Positions 25,263-32,445 of a stretch of 48,642 nt of DNA are shown here, piece after piece. The stretch is from Microbacterium sp. 5K110. Its GTDB lineage: Bacteria; Actinomycetota; Actinomycetes; Actinomycetales; Microbacteriaceae. Position numbers and translations under genes: made by a program. The notes beneath the pieces are model-generated. The model saw only the letters and a program-made list of their open reading frames with translations, had not been told where the DNA came from and ran no database searches. The stretch spans positions 1 to 48,642 of the forward strand of contig NZ_VBUM01000015.1 in NCBI RefSeq assembly GCF_005774735.1, written 5' to 3'. The first letter of the stretch is position 1; the number at the start of each line of letters is the position of its first letter.

Positions 25263-26146
25263 GCACGCTCGAGTACGGTGTCTCCCTCTACAGCTACACC
25301 GGCGACATGAACACGGTGCTGACCCTCGAGGACGCGTTCGCCGAGATCGCCGATCTCGGTGCGACAGGCATCGAGATCCTCGGTGAGGGGAACATCTCGC
25401 ACTACCCGACGCCCGAGCCCGCGTGGATAGACCGCTGGCACGCTCTGTGCGCGCAGTACGGCCTCGAGCCGACGAACTACGGCTCGTGGATCGACTCCCG
25501 GATGTGGCGCCACCGCGACCTCACCGTCGACGAGGGGACCGACATGCTCGCGCGCGATCTGCGCCTGGCATCCACGCTCGGGTTCACCTCGGTGCGCCCC
25601 AAGATCGGCGTCGTGGCGATGGATCTGACCCCGCACCCGATCTGGACCGGGGTCATCGAGCGCAATCTCGACCTCGCCGCAGAGCTCGACATCGTCATCT
25701 GCCCCGAGATCCATGCGCCGACCCCGATCCGCCACCCCGTCGTGGACGAGTACGTGCGGTTCATCCAGCGCACCGGGAGCGCGCACTTCCGCCTGCTGAT
25801 CGACACGGGGATCTTCCAACGCGCCGTCTCGACCGCCCATCAGGACGGACTGAGCGACGAGGCGCAAGAAGAGGGATGGCGCAAACCCCTCGCCCTGCCG
25901 ATGAGCGACCTCGTGGAGGTTCTGCCCTACACGCACTTCATCCAGACGAAGTTCTTCGACATCGACGATGCGCTCGTAGACCAGCAGATCCCGTGGGAGG
26001 AGATCCTCCGAACCCTCATCGAGAACGGCTGGAGCGGATACCTTTCCAGCGAGTACGAGGGCGAACGCAGCCCCTACCGGTCGATCGAGCAGGTGAGACG
26101 CCAGCACGCGCTCCTGCGCCGCGCCGAAGCTCGGATCCGTGGCTGA
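25259..26146 (+). CDS. C-glycoside deglycosidase alpha-subunit-like protein (sugar isomerase/epimerase fold, CarB/DfgA type)
   Basis: A 295-residue TIM-barrel protein of the sugar phosphate isomerase/epimerase (AP endonuclease 2-like) superfamily. Likely divalent-metal ligands are Glu150 (CPEIHAP), Asp182 (LIDTGIF), His226 or Gln229 (HFIQTK) and Glu265 (SSEYEGE). In CarBC and DfgAB enzymes this subunit abstracts a proton from the 3-keto C-glycoside and eliminates the aglycone, breaking the C-C bond. The close coupling to the beta-like gene and the flavin oxidase supports this over a simple epimerase. The reading frame extends upstream, but the ATG at 25259 gives the native start (MSTLEYGVSLYSYTGDM). 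Confidence 0.78.
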   Translation: MSTLEYGVSLYSYTGDMNTVLTLEDAFAEIADLGATGIEILGEGNISHYPTPEPAWIDRWHALCAQYGLEPTNYGSWIDSRMWRHRDLTVDEGTDMLARDLRLASTLGFTSVRPKIGVVAMDLTPHPIWTGVIERNLDLAAELDIVICPEIHAPTPIRHPVVDEYVRFIQRTGSAHFRLLIDTGIFQRAVSTAHQDGLSDEAQEEGWRKPLALPMSDLVEVLPYTHFIQTKFFDIDDALVDQQIPWEEILRTLIENGWSGYLSSEYEGERSPYRSIEQVRRQHALLRRAEARIRG

Positions 26147-27242
26147 GGACAGAGCGGTGCGCGTCGGGATCATCGGCGGCGGCTTCATGGCCGCGGTGCA
26201 CAGCCGTGCGGCACGGGCCGCCGGGGCCGATCTCGTAGCCGTGGCGTCCTCCTCCCCCGAACGCGGACGCGCCGCCGCGACAGCGTTGGGTGCCCGTCGG
26301 CCGGTCGACGACGCGGATGCGCTCATCGCCGATCCCGAAATCGAGGTCGTCCACATCTGCACACCGAACGACTCGCACGAGAGGCTCGCCCTCCGTGCTC
26401 TGGATGCCGGGAAGCACGTCGTGTGCGAGAAGCCCCTCGCGCTCTCCCGCCCCGCCGCCGCCGGCCTGGCGGCCCGCGCCGCATCTGCGGGCCGTGTGGC
26501 CACCGTGCCCTTCGTGTACCGCTTCCACCCGATGGTCCGCGAAGCGCGCGCGCTCACGGCATCCGGATCGATCGGACGCGTGCTGCACGTCGACGGTCGC
26601 TACCTCCAGGACTGGCTCCTGGGAGCCGACGACGTCGACTGGCGCGTCGACGCGGGTGCGGGTGGACGCTCGCGGGCCTTCGCCGACATCGGATCACACG
26701 TGGTCGATCTGCTCGAGTTCGTCACGGGCGACCGCATCGTAGCGCTGACCGCGATCACCTCGGTGGCCCACGCCGCCCGGGGTGGGCGCCCCGTGGCGAC
26801 CGAGGACATGGTGCACGTGCTCGTGCGTCTGGCATCCGGATGCCACGGGTCGCTGACCGTATCGCAGGTCGCGGCGGGACGGAAGAACGCCCTGCGCCTG
26901 GAACTGTACGGCAGCGACGCGAGCATCGGCTTCGATCAGGAGCACCCCGACCGGCTCTTGCTCGGCCGACGCGCGCACACGGCCGTCGTCTCGCGCGACC
27001 CGGCTGCGCTGAGCGCGGATGCGGCCCGCCTCTCGATCGTGCCGGCCGGGCACCCCATGGGCTATCAAGATGCCTTCACGGCATTCGTCCGCGACACGTA
27101 CGACGGAGTGATCACCGGCTCCCTGCGCCCCGAGGTGCCGACCTTCGCGGACGGAGCTCGCGCCGCGCTCCTGACCGACCTCGTGCTCGATTCCGCCGTC
27201 GCGGGCGAATGGGTCGACGTCCCGTCCGCCGTGCCCGCCTGA
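26139..27242 (+). CDS. Gfo/Idh/MocA family NAD(P)-dependent oxidoreductase
   Basis: A 367-residue two-domain oxidoreductase. The Rossmann motif is VGIIGGGFMAAVHSRAA (residues 8-24), with HICTPNDSHERLALRALDAGKHVVCEKPLAL carrying the conserved EKP lysine (about residue 99). The C-terminal beta-sheet domain has DIGSHVVDLLEF, the usual place of the catalytic His. In puerarin-degrading gut bacteria the DgpA member of this family oxidises the sugar C3. Here, with a flavin oxidase already present, it might instead reduce the freed 3-keto sugar (or 1,5-anhydro-enone), or act on another glycoside. The GTG start overlaps the previous gene by 8 nt. Confidence 0.85.
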   Translation: MAEDRAVRVGIIGGGFMAAVHSRAARAAGADLVAVASSSPERGRAAATALGARRPVDDADALIADPEIEVVHICTPNDSHERLALRALDAGKHVVCEKPLALSRPAAAGLAARAASAGRVATVPFVYRFHPMVREARALTASGSIGRVLHVDGRYLQDWLLGADDVDWRVDAGAGGRSRAFADIGSHVVDLLEFVTGDRIVALTAITSVAHAARGGRPVATEDMVHVLVRLASGCHGSLTVSQVAAGRKNALRLELYGSDASIGFDQEHPDRLLLGRRAHTAVVSRDPAALSADAARLSIVPAGHPMGYQDAFTAFVRDTYDGVITGSLRPEVPTFADGARAALLTDLVLDSAVAGEWVDVPSAVPA

Positions 27243-27286
27243 TCCCCTTTCTCTCTCGCCGTCAACGAAGACAGGAGAACACCGCA

Positions 27287-28507
27287 ATGTCATCCACCTC
27301 CGAAGGCCGTTCGCCGGTCGTCGTCATCGGATCGGGGCCGGCCGGAATGGCGACGGCCCTCGCCCTGCACAAGGTCGGGCACACGCCCATCGTGCTGGAG
27401 CGGTATCGCGAGGCGCGCCCCGCGGGCAACATCTTGAACCTGTGGCCGCCGCCCATCAAGGCGCTGCGTGAGATGGGCGTCGACATCACCGACCTCGGGG
27501 CTCCCTGCCACACCACGTTCCGGGGTGTCCACGGCAACGTCCGGGCGGACGTCCGGATCCCCGACGATGTCGTGCGCGACTACGGCGGCGGCTTCATCGG
27601 CCTGCTGCGGCCCGAGCTCTACCGCCGCATGCTCGCGGCCATGCCCGCCGACGTGATCCGGTTCGGCACGACGGTCGTCTCGCTCGAAGACCGCGGGGAC
27701 GACGTGCGCGTGACTCTCGGGGACGGCGAGGTGATCGATGCCGGCGTCGTCGTGGGTGCCGACGGCATCGACTCCATGGTGCGCACGCACCTGTGGGGCG
27801 CGAGCGACAAGCGCGAGCACCGGCTGCAGATCGTCGGCGGCTACACGTTCGCCGACGTGCCCGGCGCCGAGCGCAACGAGGTCGTGCTCCGCCACGACCG
27901 GACGGTCCAGGGAACCTATTCGTCGATCCGAGACGGCGGACGCGACGGGTTCCAGTGGTGGGTGCTGCAAGCGTGGGACCCGGAGGCTCCTGCGCCGGCC
28001 GACCTCCGCGCGCACGCGCTCGGACTCGCGCGGCGCTTCCCCGGACCGCTCGCCGGCCTCGTCGAGGCGACCGCCGACGACGCGTGCCAGCGGTGGATGA
28101 TCCGCGATCGCAAGCCGATCCCCCGCTGGTCGCGCGGCCGCATCACTCTCGCGGGTGATGCCGCCCACGCGACGTCGCCCTACGCGGCATACGGCGCCGG
28201 GATGTCGATCGGCGACGGCTACACGATCGGTCAAGAACTCGCCGGCCTCGACCTCACCGACACCGCCGGCGTGCACGCGGCGCTTTCTCGCTACGACGAC
28301 CGCCGTGTCGCGCACACCACCGCCCAGGTGCAGCAGGCGTACGTTCTCGGACAGGTGTTCCACCACGCCCCGGCACCGCTCCGCCCGCTTCGGGACTTCG
28401 TGCTCGACCACACGCCGCTGCTGCAGAAGCAGGTGGGCGAGCGCACTCCCGGCGAGATCGTCGCGCAGCTGGCCGAGATGGGCGACGGCCTGCGCGGCCG
28501 GGCGTGA
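27287..28507 (+). CDS. FAD-dependent aromatic monooxygenase (PHBH-like)
   Basis: A 406-residue class A flavin monooxygenase. The dinucleotide motif is VVVIGSGPAGMATALALHKVG (about residues 11-31), the DG motif VVGADGIDSMVRTHL (about 155) and the GD motif RITLAGDAAHATSPYAAYGAGMSIGDG (about 285-310). Such enzymes hydroxylate phenolic or quinone rings with NAD(P)H and O2. As the last gene of the C-glycoside operon it is well placed to attack the aromatic aglycone set free by C-C cleavage. AGGAG sits 8 nt before the ATG, 44 nt after the previous gene. Substrate is unproven. Confidence 0.85.
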   Translation: MSSTSEGRSPVVVIGSGPAGMATALALHKVGHTPIVLERYREARPAGNILNLWPPPIKALREMGVDITDLGAPCHTTFRGVHGNVRADVRIPDDVVRDYGGGFIGLLRPELYRRMLAAMPADVIRFGTTVVSLEDRGDDVRVTLGDGEVIDAGVVVGADGIDSMVRTHLWGASDKREHRLQIVGGYTFADVPGAERNEVVLRHDRTVQGTYSSIRDGGRDGFQWWVLQAWDPEAPAPADLRAHALGLARRFPGPLAGLVEATADDACQRWMIRDRKPIPRWSRGRITLAGDAAHATSPYAAYGAGMSIGDGYTIGQELAGLDLTDTAGVHAALSRYDDRRVAHTTAQVQQAYVLGQVFHHAPAPLRPLRDFVLDHTPLLQKQVGERTPGEIVAQLAEMGDGLRGRA

Positions 28508-28537
28508 GACCCGCCCGCGGCGCGGCGTCTTCGCTCG

Positions 28538-28575
28538 GGACCCGGCGCGGTGGTGTCTTCACGCGCGCCGGGTCC
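28538..28575. terminator. hairpin between convergent genes
   Basis: GGACCCGGCGCG (28538-28549) pairs perfectly with CGCGCCGGGTCC (28564-28575) around a 14-nt loop. It lies between the monooxygenase and the convergent reductase gene. There is no T tract, so a terminator role rests on position and stem strength. Confidence 0.6.
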
Positions 28576-28585
28576 ACGATCGGTT

Positions 28586-29242
28586 TCAGACCGCCGAGCT
28601 CCCCCGCATGGCCGCGACCTCGCGGCCGTAGATCACGGCCTCGCCTTCGGCCTTGAGCTTGAGCGCCGCAGCGGCGTCCGAGAACGCATCCAGCGCCGGG
28701 TTCACACCGACGAGCGTGAACGGACGCTCGACGACGCGCAGGTCCAGCCCCCAGACGTCTTCGAGCACCCGACGGAGCCACCCGGTGGAGTGATCCCAGC
28801 CCTCCTTCGGCGTCCCGGGCGCGTAGTTGCCACCGAGCACCGTGACCAGCGTCGCGGGCTTTCCGCGCAGCGCCGTGCCCTGCGGGTCGATGCGAGGGTC
28901 GGTGTACGCCAGATCGAACCACGTCTTGAAGTGCTGAGAGACGCCGTAGTTGTACAGCGGAACCGCGAACAGCAGCGCGTCGGCGACGGTGAGTTCGTCG
29001 GCGAACGTCGTCGCGAGCGCCTGGGCCTCGCGCTGACGGTCGGTGCGCTCACCCTCCCCCACGAAGTTCGCCGTGACGGCATCCGCCCACGCGGTGGCGG
29101 GCACCGGCTCGACCGCGAGGTCGCGCCGAGTGACGGTGGAGTCGGGGTGGGCGGCGACCCACTCCTGCTCGACGAGGTCGGCGAGCGACCGGCTGGCGCT
29201 CGAGGCGGGGAGGATGCTGGCATCCAGGCGGAACAGGGACAT
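28586..29242 (-). CDS. FMN-dependent NADH:quinone/azo oxidoreductase (AzoR-like)
   Basis: A 218-residue flavodoxin-fold protein like AzoR, which uses FMN and NAD(P)H to reduce quinones and azo compounds by two electrons. The FMN phosphate loop is in DASILPASSASRSLAD (residues 7-22), followed by the LLFAVPLYNYGVSQHFKTWFDLAYT and LVTVLGGNYAPGTPKEGWDHSTGWLR segments typical of the family. GGAG precedes the ATG. It is divergent from an HxlR regulator with a perfect inverted repeat between, and it converges on the C-glycoside operon. Many natural aryl C-glycosides release anthraquinone or polyphenol aglycones, so a quinone-protective role fits, as an inference. Confidence 0.88.
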   Translation of the reverse strand: MSLFRLDASILPASSASRSLADLVEQEWVAAHPDSTVTRRDLAVEPVPATAWADAVTANFVGEGERTDRQREAQALATTFADELTVADALLFAVPLYNYGVSQHFKTWFDLAYTDPRIDPQGTALRGKPATLVTVLGGNYAPGTPKEGWDHSTGWLRRVLEDVWGLDLRVVERPFTLVGVNPALDAFSDAAAALKLKAEGEAVIYGREVAAMRGSSAV

Positions 29243-29264
29243 GCGGCTCCAATCAGGAAACGAG

Positions 29265-29289
29265 AGTCGCTCTGTAAATAAGAGCGACT
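29265..29289. promoter_or_regulatory. 25-bp perfect inverted repeat, HxlR operator
   Basis: AGTCGCTCT (29265-29273) and AGAGCGACT (29281-29289) are perfect 9-nt arms around GTAAATA. The element sits between the divergent reductase and HxlR genes. The AT-rich centre reads TATTTA on the minus strand, a plausible -10 of the reductase gene, so binding would block it directly. Confidence 0.8.
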
Positions 29290-29308
29290 AGCGCGACTGT
29301 AGCACGCG

Positions 29309-29314
29309 TACCAT
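29309..29314 (+). promoter_or_regulatory. putative -10 hexamer, leaderless start of the HxlR gene
   Basis: TACCAT is followed by 6 nt and the ATG at 29321. This supports 29321 over the GTG three bases earlier. Confidence 0.55.
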
Positions 29315-29320
29315 GGAGTG

Positions 29321-29674
29321 ATGCCCGAGACGAATCCGGATGCCGAGCATGGCGCCTGCGACGCCGCGGTGACGCTCGCCTTCTCGGTGCTCGGCAAGCG
29401 GTGGAACGGCATGATCCTGTCTTCGCTCGGCGCCGGCGCCACGACCTTCGTCGGACTCCGGAGGGCGGTGACCGGCATCAGCGACGCCGTCCTCTCGGAC
29501 CGCCTGGCCGAACTGGCCGGGGCGGGGCTCGCGGTCCGCACGGTGGACGCCGGGCCGCCCGTATCGGTGTCCTACGAACTCACGGATGCCGGGCACCGAC
29601 TCTTGCCCCTCCTGGATCAGCTCGGAGCGTGGGCGAGCGAGAACCTCGTGCCACCGGTACCATCGCGCCCCTGA
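29321..29674 (+). CDS. HxlR family transcriptional regulator
   Basis: A 117-residue winged helix-turn-helix protein of the HxlR type. The family pattern of a short N-terminal segment ending in Cys (HGACDAAVTLAFSVLGKRWNGMILSSL) is present, followed by the recognition region (GLRRAVTGISDAVLSDRLAELAGAGLAVRTV) and the wing plus dimer helix (VSYELTDAGHRLLPLLDQLGAWA). The conserved Cys (about residue 12) is the redox or electrophile sensor in QorR/YodB-type relatives. Divergent placement from a quinone reductase gene strongly suggests it derepresses that gene when quinones modify the Cys. Confidence 0.85.
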   Translation: MPETNPDAEHGACDAAVTLAFSVLGKRWNGMILSSLGAGATTFVGLRRAVTGISDAVLSDRLAELAGAGLAVRTVDAGPPVSVSYELTDAGHRLLPLLDQLGAWASENLVPPVPSRP

Positions 29675-29811
29675 GTCCGCCCTACCGGACCGAATGCCGC
29701 GGTTCCCCTCCGTCTTTCGGGGTGCGCTGTCGGTGCGCTGACGAATCGGCCGGGTCCTGTCCCGAGAACGCAATATCCGATCCGGGGCTGGGATCACCGT
29801 CGATCGCTGGA

Positions 29812-29817
29812 TAGGTT
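29812..29817 (+). promoter_or_regulatory. putative -10 hexamer, leaderless start of the ABC-2 exporter
   Basis: TAGGTT is followed by 6 nt and the GTG at 29824. No Shine-Dalgarno sequence is present. The 150 nt upstream to the HxlR stop hold nothing else recognisable. Confidence 0.55.
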
Positions 29818-29823
29818 CGAAAA

Positions 29824-30654
29824 GTGACCGACAATTCGCGTGAGGTACCACCGACGTCCGTGTTGCCCGAAGCCGTCGCCCCACCGACAGCGGCCGATTC
29901 GCTGCCCGCGATGCAGCTGGACGGTCTCGTCAAACGCTTCGGCGAGAAGACGGCCGTGGCCGGCCTCGATCTGACCGTCCCTGCGGGATCGTTCTACGGT
30001 CTCGTCGGGCCGAACGGCGCGGGCAAGACGACGACCCTGTCGATGGCGACCGGGCTCCTGCGTCCGGATGCCGGCACGGCGCAGATCCACGGGGTCGACG
30101 TGTGGGCCCACCCGGTCGAGGCGAAGAAGCTCATCGGAAACCTCGCCGACGGGGTACGCCTGTTCGATCGGCTCACGGGCGAGCAGCTCGTCACGTACAC
30201 CGGCATGATGTTCGGGCTCCCGCGCGACGAGGTCGCCGCACGAACCGGAGACCTCCTGCGCATCATGGATCTCGGCGAGGCCGCCGGAACACCCGTCGTC
30301 GACTACTCCGCGGGGATGACGAAGAAGGTCGCCCTCGCGTGCGCTCTCGTCCACGCGCCGCGCCTCCTCGTCCTCGACGAGCCGTTCGAGTCGGTCGACC
30401 CGGTCTCCGCCGCCAACATCGAGGACATCCTCCGCGGCTACACCGCCTCGGGCGGCACGGTCATCGTCTCGAGCCATTCGATGGACCTGGTCCAGCGTAT
30501 GTGCGACCACGTCGCGATCATCGCGCAGGGCCGCCTTCTGGCATCCGGGACCGTCGACGAGGTGCGCGGCACCCAGACGCTGCAGGACCGGTTCGTGGAT
30601 CTCGTCGGCGGCCGGCACCACTCGGAGGGGCCGCAGTGGTTGCGACAGTCCTGA
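29824..30654 (+). CDS. ABC transporter ATP-binding protein (ABC-2 exporter type)
   Basis: A 276-residue ABC ATPase with a disordered N-terminal tail of about 30 residues (Pro/Ala-rich). Walker A GPNGAGKTTT (about 60-69), a signature degenerated to YSAGMTKKVALACAL, Walker B RLLVLDEPFESVDP and the switch His in IVSSHSMD are seen. The YSxGM form of the signature is typical of the CcmA/NatA-like exporters. Translation likely begins at the very 5' end of the message. Its last 19 nt overlap the permease gene. Substrate unknown. Confidence 0.9.
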   Translation: MTDNSREVPPTSVLPEAVAPPTAADSLPAMQLDGLVKRFGEKTAVAGLDLTVPAGSFYGLVGPNGAGKTTTLSMATGLLRPDAGTAQIHGVDVWAHPVEAKKLIGNLADGVRLFDRLTGEQLVTYTGMMFGLPRDEVAARTGDLLRIMDLGEAAGTPVVDYSAGMTKKVALACALVHAPRLLVLDEPFESVDPVSAANIEDILRGYTASGGTVIVSSHSMDLVQRMCDHVAIIAQGRLLASGTVDEVRGTQTLQDRFVDLVGGRHHSEGPQWLRQS

Positions 30655-32222
30655 AGATCCGGTTCCGCGTCCTGGGCAACACCCTCGCGCGGAGCCCGAT
30701 GCAGCTCGTCGGCTTCATCTTCGGTCTCCTCGGTGCGGTGTGGATGCTGGTGCTGGCCGGGGTGGCGCTGTTCTTCGTCGGCGCGCTCGACTTCGACATC
30801 GCGCGCGCCGCCGTGACCGCGGCGGGCGCCGTCTTGACCCTCGGATGGGTCGTGGGGCCGGTGTTCGCCGCCGGCATCGACACGACCCTCGATCCGGCCA
30901 AGCTCGCGCCGTTCCCGATGACGACGCGCCAGATGATGATCGCCATCACCGCCGGTGGACTCACGGGTGTCCCCGGTATCGCCACGGCGCTCGGAGCGCT
31001 CGCGACGTTCCTCGTGTGGGCTCGCGAACCCGTCGCCGCGATCGCCGCGGTGGTGTGCGTGCCCCTCGGCGTGCTCATCTGCGTCGTCGCCTCGCGCGCC
31101 GTCGCGGCCCTCGCCGGCGGATTCGGCGGCGGGCGACGCACACGCGAGGTCATCGGACTCGTCGGCTTCACGCTGCTGATCTTCGCCAGCCCGTTGTTCA
31201 TCGGGATCACGAACGGCGTGATCGCCATGAGTGGCCAGGGCGCGCAGCTGCAGACCATCACCACCGCCATCTCGTGGACCCCGATCGGCGCGGTGTGGGC
31301 GGTGCCGGGCGACCTCGCCACCGGATCGTGGCTCCCCGCGCTCGCGAAGTTCGCCATCGCCGTCGCCACGTTCGCGGCGCTGTGGGGGCTGTGGCAGCGG
31401 AGCCTCGCGGCCTCGGTCGTCGCTCCCCCGGCCCGCTCCCGCGCTCGCCGCAGCGCCGGCTCGCTCGGCTGGTTCGGTCGGATGCCGTCCACCCCCGCCG
31501 GCGCAACGTGGGCGCGCTCGCTGACTTCGTGGACGCGTGACATGCGCTATCTGCGGCAGTTGATCCTGCTCCCGTTCGCCCCGGTGATCGTGCTCATCTA
31601 CTCGGGCGGCGACACCACCGGGCCGTTCTTCGCGCTCTCGGGTCTGCTGGCGGCCTTCTTCGCCGGGACGCTCCCCTACACCGACGTCTCGTACGACGGC
31701 ACCGCCTTCGCGACCGTGATGCAGACCGGCATCCGGGGGCGCGCCGATCGCCTGGGCAGGATGGTCGGCGCCGCGAGCATCGGCATCCCGCTGGTCGTGC
31801 TCGCCGACGCCGTGACGATCGCGATCGCCGGACGCTGGGATCTGTTCCCCGCCGTCCTCGGGGCCTCGCTGGGCGTCGTGCTGGTGGGCTACGGCGTGAG
31901 CGCGGTCAGCTCGGCCATCCTCGTCATCCCGACGCCCGCGCCGGGCGACTCACCGTTCAAGCGGGTTCCGGGGACGTCCTTCGTGATGACACTGTTGTTC
32001 TTCCTGTGCTGGATCCTCGCCGCGATCATCGCCGTGCCTGCCGTCATCCCGGCAGCCATGGCCGCGTTCGGCGGATCGAGCGTGGCCGGATGGCTTGCGC
32101 TGGCGATCGGCCCGCTGTGGGGCGTTCTCGTCTTCACGGCCGGGGTGCTCGTGGGTGGCCGGCGCTTCGACGCCGGCGCGCCCGCGCTACTGGCACAGCT
32201 GCGCTCGTTCAAGGGAGCGTGA
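30636..32222 (+). CDS. ABC-2-type transporter permease
   Basis: A 528-residue membrane protein with about twelve hydrophobic segments, for example LVGFIFGLLGAVWMLVLAGVALFFVGAL near the N terminus and a last pair before VLVGGRRFDAGAPALLAQL. A cytoplasmic Arg-rich loop (PARSRARRSAGSLGW, about 265-280) splits the two halves. It resembles large actinobacterial exporter permeases found with an ABC-2 ATPase; the substrate is not evident. The GTG at 30636, with GGAGGGG upstream, overlaps the ATPase gene by 19 nt. A strong hairpin follows at 32248. Confidence 0.82.
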   Translation: MVATVLKIRFRVLGNTLARSPMQLVGFIFGLLGAVWMLVLAGVALFFVGALDFDIARAAVTAAGAVLTLGWVVGPVFAAGIDTTLDPAKLAPFPMTTRQMMIAITAGGLTGVPGIATALGALATFLVWAREPVAAIAAVVCVPLGVLICVVASRAVAALAGGFGGGRRTREVIGLVGFTLLIFASPLFIGITNGVIAMSGQGAQLQTITTAISWTPIGAVWAVPGDLATGSWLPALAKFAIAVATFAALWGLWQRSLAASVVAPPARSRARRSAGSLGWFGRMPSTPAGATWARSLTSWTRDMRYLRQLILLPFAPVIVLIYSGGDTTGPFFALSGLLAAFFAGTLPYTDVSYDGTAFATVMQTGIRGRADRLGRMVGAASIGIPLVVLADAVTIAIAGRWDLFPAVLGASLGVVLVGYGVSAVSSAILVIPTPAPGDSPFKRVPGTSFVMTLLFFLCWILAAIIAVPAVIPAAMAAFGGSSVAGWLALAIGPLWGVLVFTAGVLVGGRRFDAGAPALLAQLRSFKGA

Positions 32223-32247
32223 CCCGGGCGATCGGCGGCCGGGAACG

Positions 32248-32284
32248 ACGAAGCGGCGCACCCCGTGTGGGTGCGCCGCTTCGT
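32248..32284. terminator. bidirectional hairpin terminator
   Basis: Perfect 16-nt arms (32248-32263 and 32269-32284) around CGTGT. It separates the exporter permease from the convergent tRNA-Ala and can end transcription from both sides. Confidence 0.85.
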
Positions 32285-32289
32285 TGTAA

Positions 32290-32365
32290 TGGTGGACCTG
32301 AGGGGATTCGAACCCCTGACCTCCTCGATGCGAACGAGGCGCGCTACCAACTGCGCCACAGGCCC
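32290..32365 (-). tRNA. tRNA-Ala(CGC)
   Basis: Read on the minus strand it folds as a full cloverleaf: acceptor GGGCCTG/CAGGTCC, D arm with AGTTGGTA, anticodon stem CCTCG/CGAGG with loop TTCGCAT (anticodon CGC), T arm AGGGG-TTCGAAT-CCCCT. The acceptor contains the G3:U70 pair that marks alanine tRNAs. CCA is encoded (76 nt including CCA). It decodes GCG, a frequent codon in this GC-rich genome. Confidence 0.96.
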
Positions 32366-32445
32366 GGAAACCTCGACAACACTATCACGCAACGTTCGCC
32401 GCTCCTGACCTGGGCGGACACCCGGGCGTGCCGTGCGGACGAGCG

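Noticed and set aside
29313..29315. ATG at 29313 as start of the HxlR gene
   Set aside because: It is out of frame with the protein and part of the TACCAT hexamer; the ATG at 29321 fits the leaderless spacing.
20178..29674. C-glycoside block as a mobile element or genomic island
   Set aside because: No integrase, transposase, flanking repeats or tRNA target was found, and composition looks like the rest. The duplication at 20269 is too small to be an attachment site.
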